Source: Longimicrobiaceae bacterium (lineage in GTDB: Bacteria; Gemmatimonadota; Gemmatimonadetes; Longimicrobiales; Longimicrobiaceae). Taken from it: a stretch of 26,448 bases of DNA. The notes beneath the pieces are model-generated. The model was not told where the DNA came from. It saw nothing but the letters and a program-made list of their open reading frames with translations, and did no database searches. The DNA is taken from positions 1 through 26,448 of the forward strand of contig JASLAX010000172.1 in assembly GCA_030146875.1 (NCBI GenBank). Direction: 5' to 3'. Below, one piece after another: positions 1 to 7,244 of the stretch (its first letter is position 1; every line of letters starts with the position of its first letter). The position numbers were made by a program, and so were the translations under genes.

Positions 1-141
<141 letters not shown>

Positions 142-156
142 TCCGGTTGGCGGTAC

Positions 157-190
157 CGCACGCGGCGGAGCACCCGCTCCGCCGCGTGCG
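157..190 (+). terminator. GC-rich hairpin between tuf and rpsJ (terminator-like, no T tract)
   Basis: A perfect 15-bp inverted repeat (157-171 with 176-190) has a 4-nt loop, accc. It lies 15 nt after the tuf stop and about 57 nt before rpsJ. No T run follows, so it may be an mRNA processing or stability element, or a weak terminator, rather than a full intrinsic terminator. Confidence 0.6.
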
Positions 191-246
191 CGTCCCGGCC
201 CAAGGGCTTCACGCACACCGTCCAACCGAACGAAGGACATACACCC

Positions 247-555
247 ATGGCTGGCAAGATCCGTATCCGGCTGAAGGGCTTCGATCACGCGGTGATCGAC
301 CAGACCACGGCCGACATCGTCCGCACCGCCGAGAAGACCGGCGCGCGCATCAGCGGCCCGATCCCCCTTCCCACGCGGGTGCAGCGCTGGACCGTCCTGC
401 GCTCCCCGCACGTGGACAAGAAGAGCCGCGAGCAGTTCGAGCTGAAGACCCACAAGCGCGTCATCGACATCCACGACTCGCGCCCGCAGACCGTTGACGC
501 GCTGACCAAGCTGGATCTCCCGGCCGGGGTCGACGTCGAGATCAAGGTCGACTGA
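247..555 (+). CDS. rpsJ: 30S ribosomal protein S10 (NusE)
   Basis: This 102-residue protein has the normal S10 length. It begins MAGKIRIRLKGFDH and carries the conserved segments ISGPIPLPTR, RSPHVDKKSREQFE and THKRVIDI. S10 sits in the head of the 30S subunit, and as NusE it also joins NusB in transcription antitermination. It opens the S10 operon here, with a GAAGGA ribosome-binding site about 10 nt before the ATG. A gap of only 14 nt separates it from rplC, so the two are almost certainly cotranscribed. Nothing in the sequence is unusual for the family. Confidence 0.98.
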   Translation: MAGKIRIRLKGFDHAVIDQTTADIVRTAEKTGARISGPIPLPTRVQRWTVLRSPHVDKKSREQFELKTHKRVIDIHDSRPQTVDALTKLDLPAGVDVEIKVD

Positions 556-569
556 GGAGCGCGAAACCA

Positions 570-1187
570 ATGTCTGGAATCATCGGAAAGAAGCTGGGCA
601 TGACCCAGCTGTTCGACGAGAACGGCACCGTGGTGCCCGTCACCGTCATCGAGGCGGGGCCCTGCCCCGTCGTGCAGATCCGCACCCAGGAGCGCGACGG
701 CTACGCGGCCGTGCAGCTCGGGTTCGGCGCCCAGAAGGACGTGCGCGCCAGCAAGCCCGAGAAGGGCCACGCGGCGAAGGCCGGTCTGGCCGCCGCCCCG
801 GCGGTGCTGCGCGAGTTCGACTTCGCCGAGGTGCCCGAGGTGGGCACGAGCGTGACCGTGGACGCCTTCGAGAAGGGCGGCCGGGTCAAGGTGACCGGCG
901 TCACCAAGGGCCGCGGCTTCGCCGGCGTGATGAAGCGCCACGGCTTCAGCGGCGGCCGGGCGTCCCACGGCGCCACCCGGATCCACCGCGCCCCCGGCTC
1001 CATCGGCGCCGGCACGAACCCGTCCCGCGTCATCAAGGGGAAGCGGATGCCGGGCCACATGGGCGCCGAGCAGCAGACCGTCCGCAACCTGCTGGTCGCC
1101 AAGATCGACGCAGAGCGGAACCTGCTGTACGTCCGCGGAGCCGTCCCGGGCCCCGTGAATGGCTATGTCTACGTCACGAGGCAGTGA
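570..1187 (+). CDS. rplC: 50S ribosomal protein L3
   Basis: L3 (205 residues) is a primary 23S rRNA-binding protein needed early in 50S assembly; its long loop reaches toward the peptidyl-transferase centre. The start GIIGKKLGMTQLF is diagnostic. So is the loop region around residues 125-165 (GRGFAGVMKRHGF, SHG, HRAPGSIG, GKRMPGHMG). A ribosome-binding site GAGGAGCG precedes the ATG. The gene stops 7 nt before the chosen start of rplD. Length and motifs are ordinary for bacterial L3. Confidence 0.98.
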   Translation: MSGIIGKKLGMTQLFDENGTVVPVTVIEAGPCPVVQIRTQERDGYAAVQLGFGAQKDVRASKPEKGHAAKAGLAAAPAVLREFDFAEVPEVGTSVTVDAFEKGGRVKVTGVTKGRGFAGVMKRHGFSGGRASHGATRIHRAPGSIGAGTNPSRVIKGKRMPGHMGAEQQTVRNLLVAKIDAERNLLYVRGAVPGPVNGYVYVTRQ

Positions 1188-1194
1188 GGCCCCC

Positions 1195-1836
1195 ATGCTG
1201 ACCGCACGCTACTTCAACGCCGCCGGCGAGCCGGGCGACGCGTTCGAGCTCCCCGAGGAGCTGTTCGACGGCTTCGTTCACGAGGCCGCGCTGCACCAGG
1301 TGGTCAAGGCGTACCTGGCCAACCAGCGCCAGGGCACGCACCAGACCAAGACCCGCGCCAACGTCTCGGGCGGCGCCCGCAAGCCGTGGCGCCAGAAGGG
1401 CACCGGCCGGGCCCGGCAGGGGTCGATCCGCGCTCCGCACTGGCGGGGCGGCGGCATCGTCTTCGGGCCGCACCCGCGCTCGTACCACCAGGACGTGCCG
1501 CGCAAGGTGAAGGCCCTCGCCCGCCGCTCCGCGTTCAACACGCGCGCGCTGCAGGACGAGGTGACGGTGATCGAGCGCTTCGACATCGACGCGCCCAAGA
1601 CCAAGCGGGTGATCGAGATCCTGGGCAAGCTCGGCGTGTCCGATCGCCGGGTCCTGATCCTCACCGACGGGAGCAAGGAGCCGGTGCACGTCTCGGCCCG
1701 CAACCTCCCGAACGTCCAGGTGATGCCGTTCCGGAACGCGTCGGCCTACGACGTCCTGAAGGCCCACCAGCTCGTCATCGAGGCCGAGGCGCTCCGCGGC
1801 GTCGGCGCGCAGCAGGAGGAGACCGCCCATGCGTAG
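1195..1836 (+). CDS. rplD: 50S ribosomal protein L4
   Basis: L4 (213 residues from this start) binds 23S rRNA and lines the exit tunnel. In E. coli it also represses its own S10 operon. The conserved core is KTRANVSGGARKPWRQKGTGRARQGS followed by GGIVFGPHPRSY. An in-frame ATG at 1159 would overlap rplC by 29 nt and add 12 atypical residues. The ATG at 1195 has a GTGAGG ribosome-binding site, gives the usual N-terminus and leaves 7 nt after rplC, so I prefer it. The 3' end overlaps rplW by 8 nt, which suggests translational coupling. Confidence 0.96.
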   Translation: MLTARYFNAAGEPGDAFELPEELFDGFVHEAALHQVVKAYLANQRQGTHQTKTRANVSGGARKPWRQKGTGRARQGSIRAPHWRGGGIVFGPHPRSYHQDVPRKVKALARRSAFNTRALQDEVTVIERFDIDAPKTKRVIEILGKLGVSDRRVLILTDGSKEPVHVSARNLPNVQVMPFRNASAYDVLKAHQLVIEAEALRGVGAQQEETAHA

Positions 1837-2119
1837 CGTCCACGAGATCATCGTCAAGCCGATCGTGACCGAGAAGTCGCACGACCAGCTCGACCGGCTC
1901 GGCGCGTACACCTTCGTGGTGACGAACGACGCCAACAAGATCGAGATCGCCCAGGCGGTCGAGAAGCAGTTCAACGTCAAGGTGAAGGCCGTCCGGACCA
2001 TGCGCTACGCCGGCAAGATGCGCCGCGTGGGCAAGTTCACCGGTCGCCGCGCGGCCTGGAAGAAGGCCGTGGTCACCCTGGTCGAGGGCGACACCATCGA
2101 GCTCTTTGAGGGGGTCTGA
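1829..2119 (+). CDS. rplW: 50S ribosomal protein L23
   Basis: This 96-residue protein starts MRSVHEIIVKPIVTEKS, the typical L23 opening, and continues with YTFVVTNDANKIEIAQAVEKQFNVKV and the MRRVGKFTGRRAAWKKA basic segment. L23 lies at the tunnel exit and docks trigger factor, SRP and the Sec translocon. Its ATG lies inside the end of rplD (8-nt overlap), and only 3 nt separate its stop from rplB. This tight packing is normal for the S10 operon. Identity is secure. Confidence 0.98.
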   Translation: MRSVHEIIVKPIVTEKSHDQLDRLGAYTFVVTNDANKIEIAQAVEKQFNVKVKAVRTMRYAGKMRRVGKFTGRRAAWKKAVVTLVEGDTIELFEGV

Positions 2120-2122
2120 CCA

Positions 2123-2965
2123 ATGCCGACGAAGCAGTTCAGGCCGATCACGGCCGGCACCCGGTTCCGGCAGATCAGCGACTTCGCCGAGGTCACCCAC
2201 ACGGGTCGCCCCGAGAAGGCGCTGACGGAGAAGATCTCCAAGTCGGGCGGGCGCAACCACCACGGCCGCATCACGTCGCGCCGCCGCGGCGGCGGGCACA
2301 AGCGGATCTACCGGATCATCGACTTCAAGCGTACCAAGGCCGGCGTTCCCGGCAAGGTCGCGGGGATCGAGTACGACCCGAACCGCACCGCTAACATCGC
2401 GCTGATCAACTACGAGGACGGCGAGAAGCGCTACATCCTGGCGCCCCGTGGCCTGCAGGTGGGCGACACGGTCGTCTCGGGCTCCGGCTCGGACATCCGC
2501 GTGGGCAACGCGCTTCCGCTCTCCGAGATCCCCCTGGGCACCACGGTGCACAACGTGGAGCTGCGCCCCGGCAAGGGCGGCCAGATGGCCCGCTCGGCCG
2601 GCGCCGGCGTGCAGATTGCGGCCAAGGAGGGTGAGTACGTCACCCTGCGCATGCCGTCCACCGAGGTGCGCCTGGTGCACCGCGACTGCATGGCCACCAT
2701 TGGCCAGGTCGGCAACGTCGACCACGAGAAGCAGTCGATCGGCAAGGCCGGGGCGAACCGCTGGCGCGGCAAGCGCCCCAAGGTCCGCGGCGTGGCCATG
2801 AACCCCGTCGACCACCCGCTGGGCGGCGGCGAGGGCAAGACCTCCGGCGGCCGGCCTCCGGTGTCGCCGTGGGGCACGCGCGAGGGCGTGAAGACGCGCA
2901 AGCCCAAGAAGGCCTCGTCGCGCCTGATCGTCCGCGGCCGCAAGCGCGGCCGGGCGACCAAGTAA
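2123..2965 (+). CDS. rplB: 50S ribosomal protein L2
   Basis: L2 (280 residues) is one of the most conserved 50S proteins. It is required for subunit association and peptidyl-transferase activity. Visible signatures are SGGRNHHGRITSRRRGGGHKR near residues 35-55, ANIALINYEDGEKRYILAP, and the C-terminal AMNPVDHPLGGGEGKTSGG then RPPVSPWG. The His within VDHPLGGG matches the functionally important C-terminal His of the family. The ribosome-binding site GAGGGGG overlaps the end of rplW. A 207-nt gap with terminator-like structure follows, which is unusual at this point of the operon. Confidence 0.98.
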   Translation: MPTKQFRPITAGTRFRQISDFAEVTHTGRPEKALTEKISKSGGRNHHGRITSRRRGGGHKRIYRIIDFKRTKAGVPGKVAGIEYDPNRTANIALINYEDGEKRYILAPRGLQVGDTVVSGSGSDIRVGNALPLSEIPLGTTVHNVELRPGKGGQMARSAGAGVQIAAKEGEYVTLRMPSTEVRLVHRDCMATIGQVGNVDHEKQSIGKAGANRWRGKRPKVRGVAMNPVDHPLGGGEGKTSGGRPPVSPWGTREGVKTRKPKKASSRLIVRGRKRGRATK

Positions 2966-2998
2966 GCCTCCAGCCGGGCCGCCCTGGGCCCGGTGCGC

Positions 2999-3060
2999 CG
3001 GCGTCCGTCCACCCCTCCATCGCGGCGGGGTGGACGGGACGCTGGTTTTCCGTTATTTTT
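2999..3060 (+). terminator. Intrinsic-terminator-like hairpin with T-rich tail between rplB and rpsS
   Basis: The stem pairs 3001-3015 with 3027-3042: 15 bp with one bulged G at 3038, closing an 11-nt loop. G-T and C-G pairs can lengthen it at the base. It is followed directly by a T-rich run (TTTTCCGTTATTTTT, 3046-3060), which is rare in this GC-rich sequence. That is the textbook layout of a Rho-independent terminator on the + strand. Because it sits inside the S10 operon it may act as a partial terminator or attenuator. Confidence 0.72.
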
Positions 3061-3070
3061 CAGGGCTTCG

Positions 3071-3122
3071 CCGCAACCGGCCGGTTGCGGTGTTTCGCGT
3101 CCACCACTGGAATCCACGTGGA
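3071..3122. promoter_or_regulatory. Two palindromes upstream of rpsS (possible operator or RNA element)
   Basis: Positions 3071-3090 form a perfect 20-nt palindrome (half-site CCGCAACCGG). Positions 3113-3122 form a perfect 10-nt palindrome, TCCACGTGGA, with a CACGTG core. A poor promoter match, TTGCGG (3085) with a 17-nt spacer to TGGAAT (3108), overlaps both. They follow the terminator-like hairpin and precede rpsS by 51 nt. Function is unknown: DNA-binding site, antiterminator partner and chance are all open. Confidence 0.35.
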
Positions 3123-3172
3123 CTCCACTCCCGGGGCCGTCCGGACCGGGGGCAGACGAAGAGCGAGAGGAC

Positions 3173-3460
3173 ATGCCGAGAAGCCTCAAGAAGGGCCCCT
3201 TCGTAGAGGAGAGCCTCCTCAAGAAGATCCGTGGGATGAACGAGCGCGGCGACAAGAAGGTCCTGAAGACCTGGTCGCGGTCCTCGACGATCACCCCGGA
3301 GTTCATCGGGCACACGCTGGCCGTGCACAACGGGAACAAGTTCATCCCCGTGTACCTCACCGAGAACATGGTCGGGCACAAGCTCGGCGAGTTCGCCCCG
3401 ACCCGGATGTTCCGCGGGCACGGCGGCAAGCTCGTCGACAAGCGTGCCAAGGCCCGCTAA
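3173..3460 (+). CDS. rpsS: 30S ribosomal protein S19
   Basis: S19 (95 residues) binds 16S rRNA in the 30S head together with S13. It starts MPRSLKKGPFVEESLLKKI and carries SRSSTITPEFIGHTLAVHNG, PVYLTENMVGHKLGEFAPTR and FRGHGGK, all standard S19 blocks. The reading frame is open upstream to an ATG at 2993. However, that extension of 60 residues is Pro/Arg-rich, crosses the terminator-like hairpin and has no S19 character. The start at 3173 has GAGAGG just upstream. I therefore annotate 3173. Confidence 0.98.
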   Translation: MPRSLKKGPFVEESLLKKIRGMNERGDKKVLKTWSRSSTITPEFIGHTLAVHNGNKFIPVYLTENMVGHKLGEFAPTRMFRGHGGKLVDKRAKAR

Positions 3461-3475
3461 CACGAGCGAGAGACT

Positions 3476-3835
3476 ATGCCAACGATGGAAGCTCGTGCGA
3501 TCGCGCGCAACGTAGGGATGTCGCCCCGTAAGATGCGGCTGGTCATGGACCTGATTCGCGGCCGGAACGTCAACGAGGCGTACTCGATCCTGAAGTTCTC
3601 GAAGAAGGCGGCCACGCGGCCGATCGAGAAGACCCTGCGCTCGGCGGTCGCCAACGCGCAGCAGAAGGCGGATGCCGCCGGTTCCTTCCTGGACGTCGAC
3701 GACCTGGTCGTGCGCGAGGCGTTCGTGAACGAGGGTCCGACGATGAAGCGGTTCTCGCCCCGGGCCATGGGCCGGGCGACCCCGATCATGAAGCGGACCA
3801 GCCACGTCACCATCATCGTCGACCGCAAGGAGTGA
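3476..3835 (+). CDS. rplV: 50S ribosomal protein L22
   Basis: This 119-residue protein matches L22, whose beta-hairpin lines the exit tunnel near the macrolide site. Visible signatures are ARAIARNVGMSPRKMRLVMDLIRG at the start, then TLRSAVANAQQKA, and the hairpin PTMKRFSPRAMGRATPIMKRTSHVTIIV. An alternative ATG lies 9 nt downstream (3485). The upstream one has GAGAG in range and is kept. Spacing is 15 nt after rpsS and 4 nt before rpsC. Confidence 0.97.
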   Translation: MPTMEARAIARNVGMSPRKMRLVMDLIRGRNVNEAYSILKFSKKAATRPIEKTLRSAVANAQQKADAAGSFLDVDDLVVREAFVNEGPTMKRFSPRAMGRATPIMKRTSHVTIIVDRKE

Positions 3836-3839
3836 CACC

Positions 3840-4499
3840 GTGGGACAGAAGACGCATCCGAGAGGCTTCCGACTGGGGATCGTCGCTCCCTGGCGCTCCC
3901 GCTGGTACGCCGAGCGTGACTTCCCGCGCCTCCTCGTCGAGGACGGGACGATCCGCAAGTACCTGAACCAGCGCCTGGGCCACGCCTCCATTTCCGAGAT
4001 CGAGATCGAGCGCAAGCCCGGCAAGGTCATCGTCACCGTCCACACGGCGCGTCCGGGGGTGGTGATCGGGAAGGGCGGCTCCGAGGTGGACAAGCTCCGC
4101 GACGAGCTGGGCCGCATCAGCAAGGGCGAGGTTGCGATCAACGTCGAGGAGGTGAAGCGCCCCGAGATCGAGGCGCAGCTCGTCGCCGACAGCATCGCGC
4201 ACCAGCTCGTGCAGCGCGTCTCGTTCCGCCGCGCGATGAAGCGCTCGGTCCAGAACGCCATGCGCGCCGGCGCCGAGGGGATCAAGGTCCAGGTCGGCGG
4301 CCGCCTGAACGGCGCCGAGATCGCGCGCAGCGAGGGCTACAAGGAGGGGCGGATCCCGCTCCAGACCCTGCGCGCCGACATCGACTACGCGCAGTCCACC
4401 GCCCGCACCACGTACGGAACCATCGGCGTCAAGGTCTGGGTGTTCAAGGGCGAGGTGGTCGAGAACCGCCGCGGCCGCACCTACTCGACGGACGCCTGA
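3840..4499 (+). CDS. rpsC: 30S ribosomal protein S3
   Basis: S3 (219 residues) lies at the mRNA entry site of the 30S subunit and has mRNA helicase activity with S4. It begins with a GTG codon preceded by AAGGAG, giving MGQKTHPRGFRLG, the canonical N-terminus. The KH RNA-binding domain shows VVIGKGGSEV with the GxxG loop (GKGG) at residues 77-80. The C-terminal domain contains GAEIARSEGYKEGRIPLQTLRADIDY and YGTIGVKVW. Length and start are normal for S3. Confidence 0.98.
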   Translation: MGQKTHPRGFRLGIVAPWRSRWYAERDFPRLLVEDGTIRKYLNQRLGHASISEIEIERKPGKVIVTVHTARPGVVIGKGGSEVDKLRDELGRISKGEVAINVEEVKRPEIEAQLVADSIAHQLVQRVSFRRAMKRSVQNAMRAGAEGIKVQVGGRLNGAEIARSEGYKEGRIPLQTLRADIDYAQSTARTTYGTIGVKVWVFKGEVVENRRGRTYSTDA

Positions 4500-4513
4500 G
4501 GAGATAGAGAGAC

Positions 4514-4963
4514 ATGCTCGCTCCCAAGAGGGTCAAGTTCAGGAAGCAGATGAAGGGGCGCATGCGGGGGAAGGCCACCCGCGGCAACTTCGTCGCCTTC
4601 GGCGATTTCGGCCTGCAGGCCCTGGAGCCCGGTTGGATCACCAACCGGACCATCGAGGCCGCCCGTATCGCCATGACCCGCCACATCAAGCGTGGCGGGA
4701 AGGTGTGGATCCGGATCTTCCCGGACAAGTCCATCACCAAGAAGCCGCTCGAGGTCCGCATGGGCAAGGGCAAGGGCAACCCCGAGGCGTGGGTCGCCGT
4801 GGTCAAGCCCGGCCGCGTGATGTTCGAGCTCCAGGGCGTCGCCCCGGAGCTGGCCAAGCGGGCGCTGGAGCTCGCCGCGGCCAAGCTGCCGGTCAAGTGC
4901 AAGATCATCGAGCGCGAGCACTCCGAGGCTGCGGCCCCGGCGGCCACCGGAGGTGAGGCATGA
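4514..4963 (+). CDS. rplP: 50S ribosomal protein L16
   Basis: L16 (149 residues) binds near the A site and stabilises tRNA accommodation. The start MLAPKRVKFRKQMKGRMRG, then FVAFGDFGLQALEPGWIT, IEAARIAMTRHIKRGGKVWIR and RMGKGKGNPEAWVAVVKPGR are the family core. The Arg of RMGKGKG corresponds to the residue hydroxylated in E. coli L16; whether it is modified here is unknown. A short Ala-rich tail (SEAAAPAATGGEA) makes it slightly longer than usual. The stop overlaps the rpmC start as ATGA. Confidence 0.97.
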   Translation: MLAPKRVKFRKQMKGRMRGKATRGNFVAFGDFGLQALEPGWITNRTIEAARIAMTRHIKRGGKVWIRIFPDKSITKKPLEVRMGKGKGNPEAWVAVVKPGRVMFELQGVAPELAKRALELAAAKLPVKCKIIEREHSEAAAPAATGGEA

Positions 4964-5166
4964 AGGGCACCGAGATCCGCGAGCTGACGACGGAGGAGAT
5001 CTCCGAGCGCATCGCGCAGCTGCAGGAGGAGCGCTTCCGCCTCCGCTTCCGCTCCGCGACGCAGCAGCTCGAGAACCCGATGCTGCTCCGCTCCATCCGC
5101 CGCGACATCGCGCGCCTGAAGACGGTGCTGCGCGAGCGTGAACTTGCGACCCAGGCCGCCCGCTGA
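4960..5166 (+). CDS. rpmC: 50S ribosomal protein L29
   Basis: This 68-residue, highly charged helical protein begins MKGTEIRELTTEEISERIAQLQEERFRLRF and contains QLENPMLLRSIRRDIARLKTVL. These are the L29 signatures of a helical hairpin that sits with L23 at the tunnel exit. It has a strong GGAGGTGAG ribosome-binding site inside rplP and starts by a 4-nt ATGA overlap. Its stop overlaps the rpsQ start by 1 nt (TGATG). Both junctions imply coupled translation. Confidence 0.96.
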   Translation: MKGTEIRELTTEEISERIAQLQEERFRLRFRSATQQLENPMLLRSIRRDIARLKTVLRERELATQAAR

Positions 5167-5447
5167 TGACGACCGAGAACGAGACCCAGCAGGAGGAGCG
5201 CGCCCGCCGCAAGACGCGGATCGGGACCGTCGTCTCCGACAAGATGGACAAGACCATCGTGGTGAAGGTCGAGCGCCGTTACGCGCACCCGCTCTACGGG
5301 AAGCAGGTCACGCGCTCCAAGAAGTACCACGCGCACGACGAGAACAACGAGTTCCACACCGGCGACGTGGTCCGGATCACGGAGACCCGGCCCCTGAGCA
5401 AGCTGAAGCGCTGGCGCGTCAGCGAGCTGATCGAGCGGGCGAGATAA
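5166..5447 (+). CDS. rpsQ: 30S ribosomal protein S17
   Basis: S17 (93 residues) is a primary 16S rRNA-binding OB-fold protein. The conserved block starts at residue 18 (TRIGTVVSDKMDKTIVVKVERRYAHPLYGK) and continues with YHAHDENNEFHTGDVVRITETRPLSKLKRWRV. A charged leader (MTTENETQQEERARRK) precedes the fold and resembles common N-terminal variation. The start is taken from the TGATG overlap with rpmC. An 80-nt gap without a clear strong structure separates it from rplN. Confidence 0.97.
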   Translation: MTTENETQQEERARRKTRIGTVVSDKMDKTIVVKVERRYAHPLYGKQVTRSKKYHAHDENNEFHTGDVVRITETRPLSKLKRWRVSELIERAR

Positions 5448-5527
5448 CACGGCGGGCACGGAGGGCCGGGTCGCGGTAGAGAACTGCGGCGGGCCCCCCG
5501 CGCCTCCTCGGCTTCAGGGGAGAGACA

Positions 5528-5896
5528 ATGCTTCAGCAAGAATCGGTGATCAGGATCGCGGACAACTCCGGCGCCAAGAAGGCGCTGGTGATCCGCGTGC
5601 TCGGCGGGAGCAAGCGGCGCTACGCCTCGATCGGCGACCAAGTCATCGTCGCGGTCAAGGATGCCCTTCCCGACGGGACGGTGAAGAAGGGCGACGTGGC
5701 CAAGGCGGTGATCGTGCGGACCACCAAGGAGGTCCGCCGCAAGGACGGCTCGTACATCCGCTTCGACGAGAACGCGGCCGTCATCATCAACGACGCCGGC
5801 GAGCCGCGCGCCACCCGCATCTTCGGCCCGGTGGGCCGCGAGCTGCGCGACAAGCGCTACATGAAGATCGTCTCGCTCGCGCCGGAGGTGCTCTGA
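5528..5896 (+). CDS. rplN: 50S ribosomal protein L14
   Basis: This is L14, at the usual 122 residues: MLQQESVIRIADNSGAKKALVIRVLGG, RYASIGDQVIVAVKDALP, KKGDVAKAVIVRTTKE and IFGPVGRELRDKRYMKIVSLAPEVL. L14 forms part of the intersubunit bridge and the binding surface for RsfS and GTPases. A GGGGAGAG ribosome-binding site precedes the ATG. It begins the classical spc operon order here, and the stop overlaps rplX by 1 nt. Confidence 0.98.
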   Translation: MLQQESVIRIADNSGAKKALVIRVLGGSKRRYASIGDQVIVAVKDALPDGTVKKGDVAKAVIVRTTKEVRRKDGSYIRFDENAAVIINDAGEPRATRIFGPVGRELRDKRYMKIVSLAPEVL

Positions 5897-6222
5897 TGGC
5901 CAAGATGAACGTCCGGAAGGGCGACCGCGTCAAGGTGATCAGCGGCAACCACAAGGGGCAGGAGGGCACGGTCATCCGCGCCGAGCCCGAGAAGAACCGG
6001 GTGGTGGTGCAGGGGATCAACGTGCGCAAGCGGCACCGCAAGCCGTCCGCCACGAGCCCCGAGGGCGGGATCGTCTCGTTCGAGGCGCCGGTCCACGCGT
6101 CCAACGTGATGCTGGTGGACCCCACCACGGGCGAGCCCACCCGCACCCGCTCGCAGCAGGGCGAGGACGGCCGCCGCGAGCGCGTGTCGGTGCGCTCCGG
6201 CAAGGTGATCCCCAGGGCGTGA
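5896..6222 (+). CDS. rplX: 50S ribosomal protein L24
   Basis: L24 (108 residues) initiates 50S assembly. A KOW motif lies near the start (VRKGDRVKVISGNHKGQEGTVIR), followed by VVVQGINVRKRHRKPS and GGIVSFEAPVHASNVMLVDP, all typical of L24. The ATG overlaps the rplN stop (TGATG) and is preceded by a perfect GGAGGT in the rplN 3' end. A 98-nt spacer containing a GC-rich hairpin separates it from rplE. Confidence 0.97.
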   Translation: MAKMNVRKGDRVKVISGNHKGQEGTVIRAEPEKNRVVVQGINVRKRHRKPSATSPEGGIVSFEAPVHASNVMLVDPTTGEPTRTRSQQGEDGRRERVSVRSGKVIPRA

Positions 6223-6228
6223 CGCACG

Positions 6229-6252
6229 GCCGCGCGCACTGAGGCGCGCGGC
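6229..6252 (+). terminator. GC-rich hairpin between rplX and rplE (no T tract)
   Basis: A 9-bp inverted repeat (6229-6237 with 6244-6252) has a 6-nt loop. It is made almost entirely of G and C and lies just after the rplX stop. No T run follows, so it looks more like an mRNA stability or processing element than an efficient terminator. Confidence 0.4.
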
Positions 6253-6320
6253 GAGGGCCGATCGTGACCGCCCCCCCGGGCCCATGGCCGCGTGGGGGAT
6301 ACGGAACGGAGAGACTGACG

Positions 6321-6905
6321 ATGGCGAGCGAGAACGGCAAGCCGCGCCTGCAGCGGCACTACGAGGAGCAGATCCGCGCCAAGCTCCAGCAGGAGTTCGG
6401 GTTCAAGACGCCCATGCAGATCCCGAAGCTCGAGAAGGTCGTGGTGAACGTGGGCCTGGGCGAGGCCTCCAAGAACCCCAAGCTCCTGGACGCCGTGGTG
6501 GCCGAGCTGGGGCAGATCACCGGCCAGCGTGCCGTGGTCACCCGCGCGAAGAAGGCGATCTCGAACTTCTCCCTGCGCGAGAACTCCCCCGTGGGCGCCT
6601 CGGTCACGCTGCGGCGCGAGCGGATGTGGGAGTTCGTGGACCGCTTCATCAACGTGGCCATGCCGCGCATCCGCGACTTCCGCGGGGTGCCGACGCGCTC
6701 GTTCGACGGCCGCGGGAACTACACGGTCGGGGTGAAGGAGCAGCTCATCTTCCCCGAGATCGAGTACGAGAAGGTGGACAAGGTCCACGGGATGGACATC
6801 ACCTTCGTGACCTCGACCAACCGCGACGACCTGGCGATCGCGCTCCTGCGGGAGCTCGGGATGCCGTTCCGGGGCGAGTCCCCGGTGCAGGTGCACGCCG
6901 CGTAG
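6321..6905 (+). CDS. rplE: 50S ribosomal protein L5
   Basis: L5 (194 residues from this start) binds 5S rRNA and contacts the P-site tRNA. Family blocks are LQRHYEEQIRAKLQQEFGF, MQIPKLEKVVVNVGLGEA, ITGQRAVVTRAKKAISNF, SFDGRGNYTVGVKEQLIFPEIEYE and MDITFVTSTNRDDLAIALLRELGMPF. An in-frame ATG at 6264 would add 19 non-conserved Pro/Gly-rich residues. The ATG at 6321 follows GGAGAG and gives a normal N-terminus, so it is preferred. Confidence 0.96.
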   Translation: MASENGKPRLQRHYEEQIRAKLQQEFGFKTPMQIPKLEKVVVNVGLGEASKNPKLLDAVVAELGQITGQRAVVTRAKKAISNFSLRENSPVGASVTLRRERMWEFVDRFINVAMPRIRDFRGVPTRSFDGRGNYTVGVKEQLIFPEIEYEKVDKVHGMDITFVTSTNRDDLAIALLRELGMPFRGESPVQVHAA

Positions 6906-6914
6906 ACCGAGCCG

Positions 6915-6941
6915 CCGTCCCCGCGCCCCGCGCGGGGACGG
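6915..6941 (+). terminator. GC-rich hairpin between rplE and rpsZ (no T tract)
   Basis: A perfect 11-bp inverted repeat (6915-6925 with 6931-6941) has a 5-nt loop and lies 9 nt after the rplE stop. It is not followed by a T run. It is another of the structured junctions of this operon. Confidence 0.45.
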
Positions 6942-6968
6942 ACTCACCGTGACCGACAGAGAAGAGCA

Positions 6969-7154
6969 ATGGCACGCAAGGCCCTGATCGAGAAGGCGAA
7001 CAGCAAGCCGAAGTACGGCGTGCGCGGCTACAACCGGTGCAACCGGTGCGGCCGCCCGCGCGCGTTCATCCGGAAGTTCGGCATCTGCCGGATCTGCTTC
7101 CGCCAGATGGCGCTGAACGGGGAGATCCCCGGCGTTCGCAAGGCGAGCTGGTAG
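6969..7154 (+). CDS. rpsZ: 30S ribosomal protein S14, short zinc-binding type
   Basis: This is the short (61-residue) S14 of the C+ type rather than the roughly 100-residue cysteine-free form. Four cysteines, C24-x2-C27 and C40-x2-C43, form a zinc ribbon in the segment YNRCNRCGRPRAFIRKFGICRICF. The tail is the conserved GEIPGVRKASW. S14 acts late in 30S head assembly. The start follows GAAGAG. Organisms with C+ S14 sometimes keep a zinc-independent paralogue elsewhere under Zur control; none is in this window. Some annotators call this gene rpsN. Confidence 0.97.
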   Translation: MARKALIEKANSKPKYGVRGYNRCNRCGRPRAFIRKFGICRICFRQMALNGEIPGVRKASW

Positions 7155-7244
7155 CATCCCGCGGGGGGGCGAATCCCCGCACCACATATCCTATCCCTTC
7201 CTACCAGTCCGGCCGCACGGCTCGGATACTATAGGAGACCCAGC

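Noticed and set aside
1774..2815. Long minus-strand open frames opposite the ribosomal genes (for example 1775-2815 and 3053-4285)
   Set aside because: They mirror highly conserved plus-strand ribosomal genes, have low-complexity His/Arg/Ala-rich translations and no recognised domain. Such frames are expected in GC-rich DNA.
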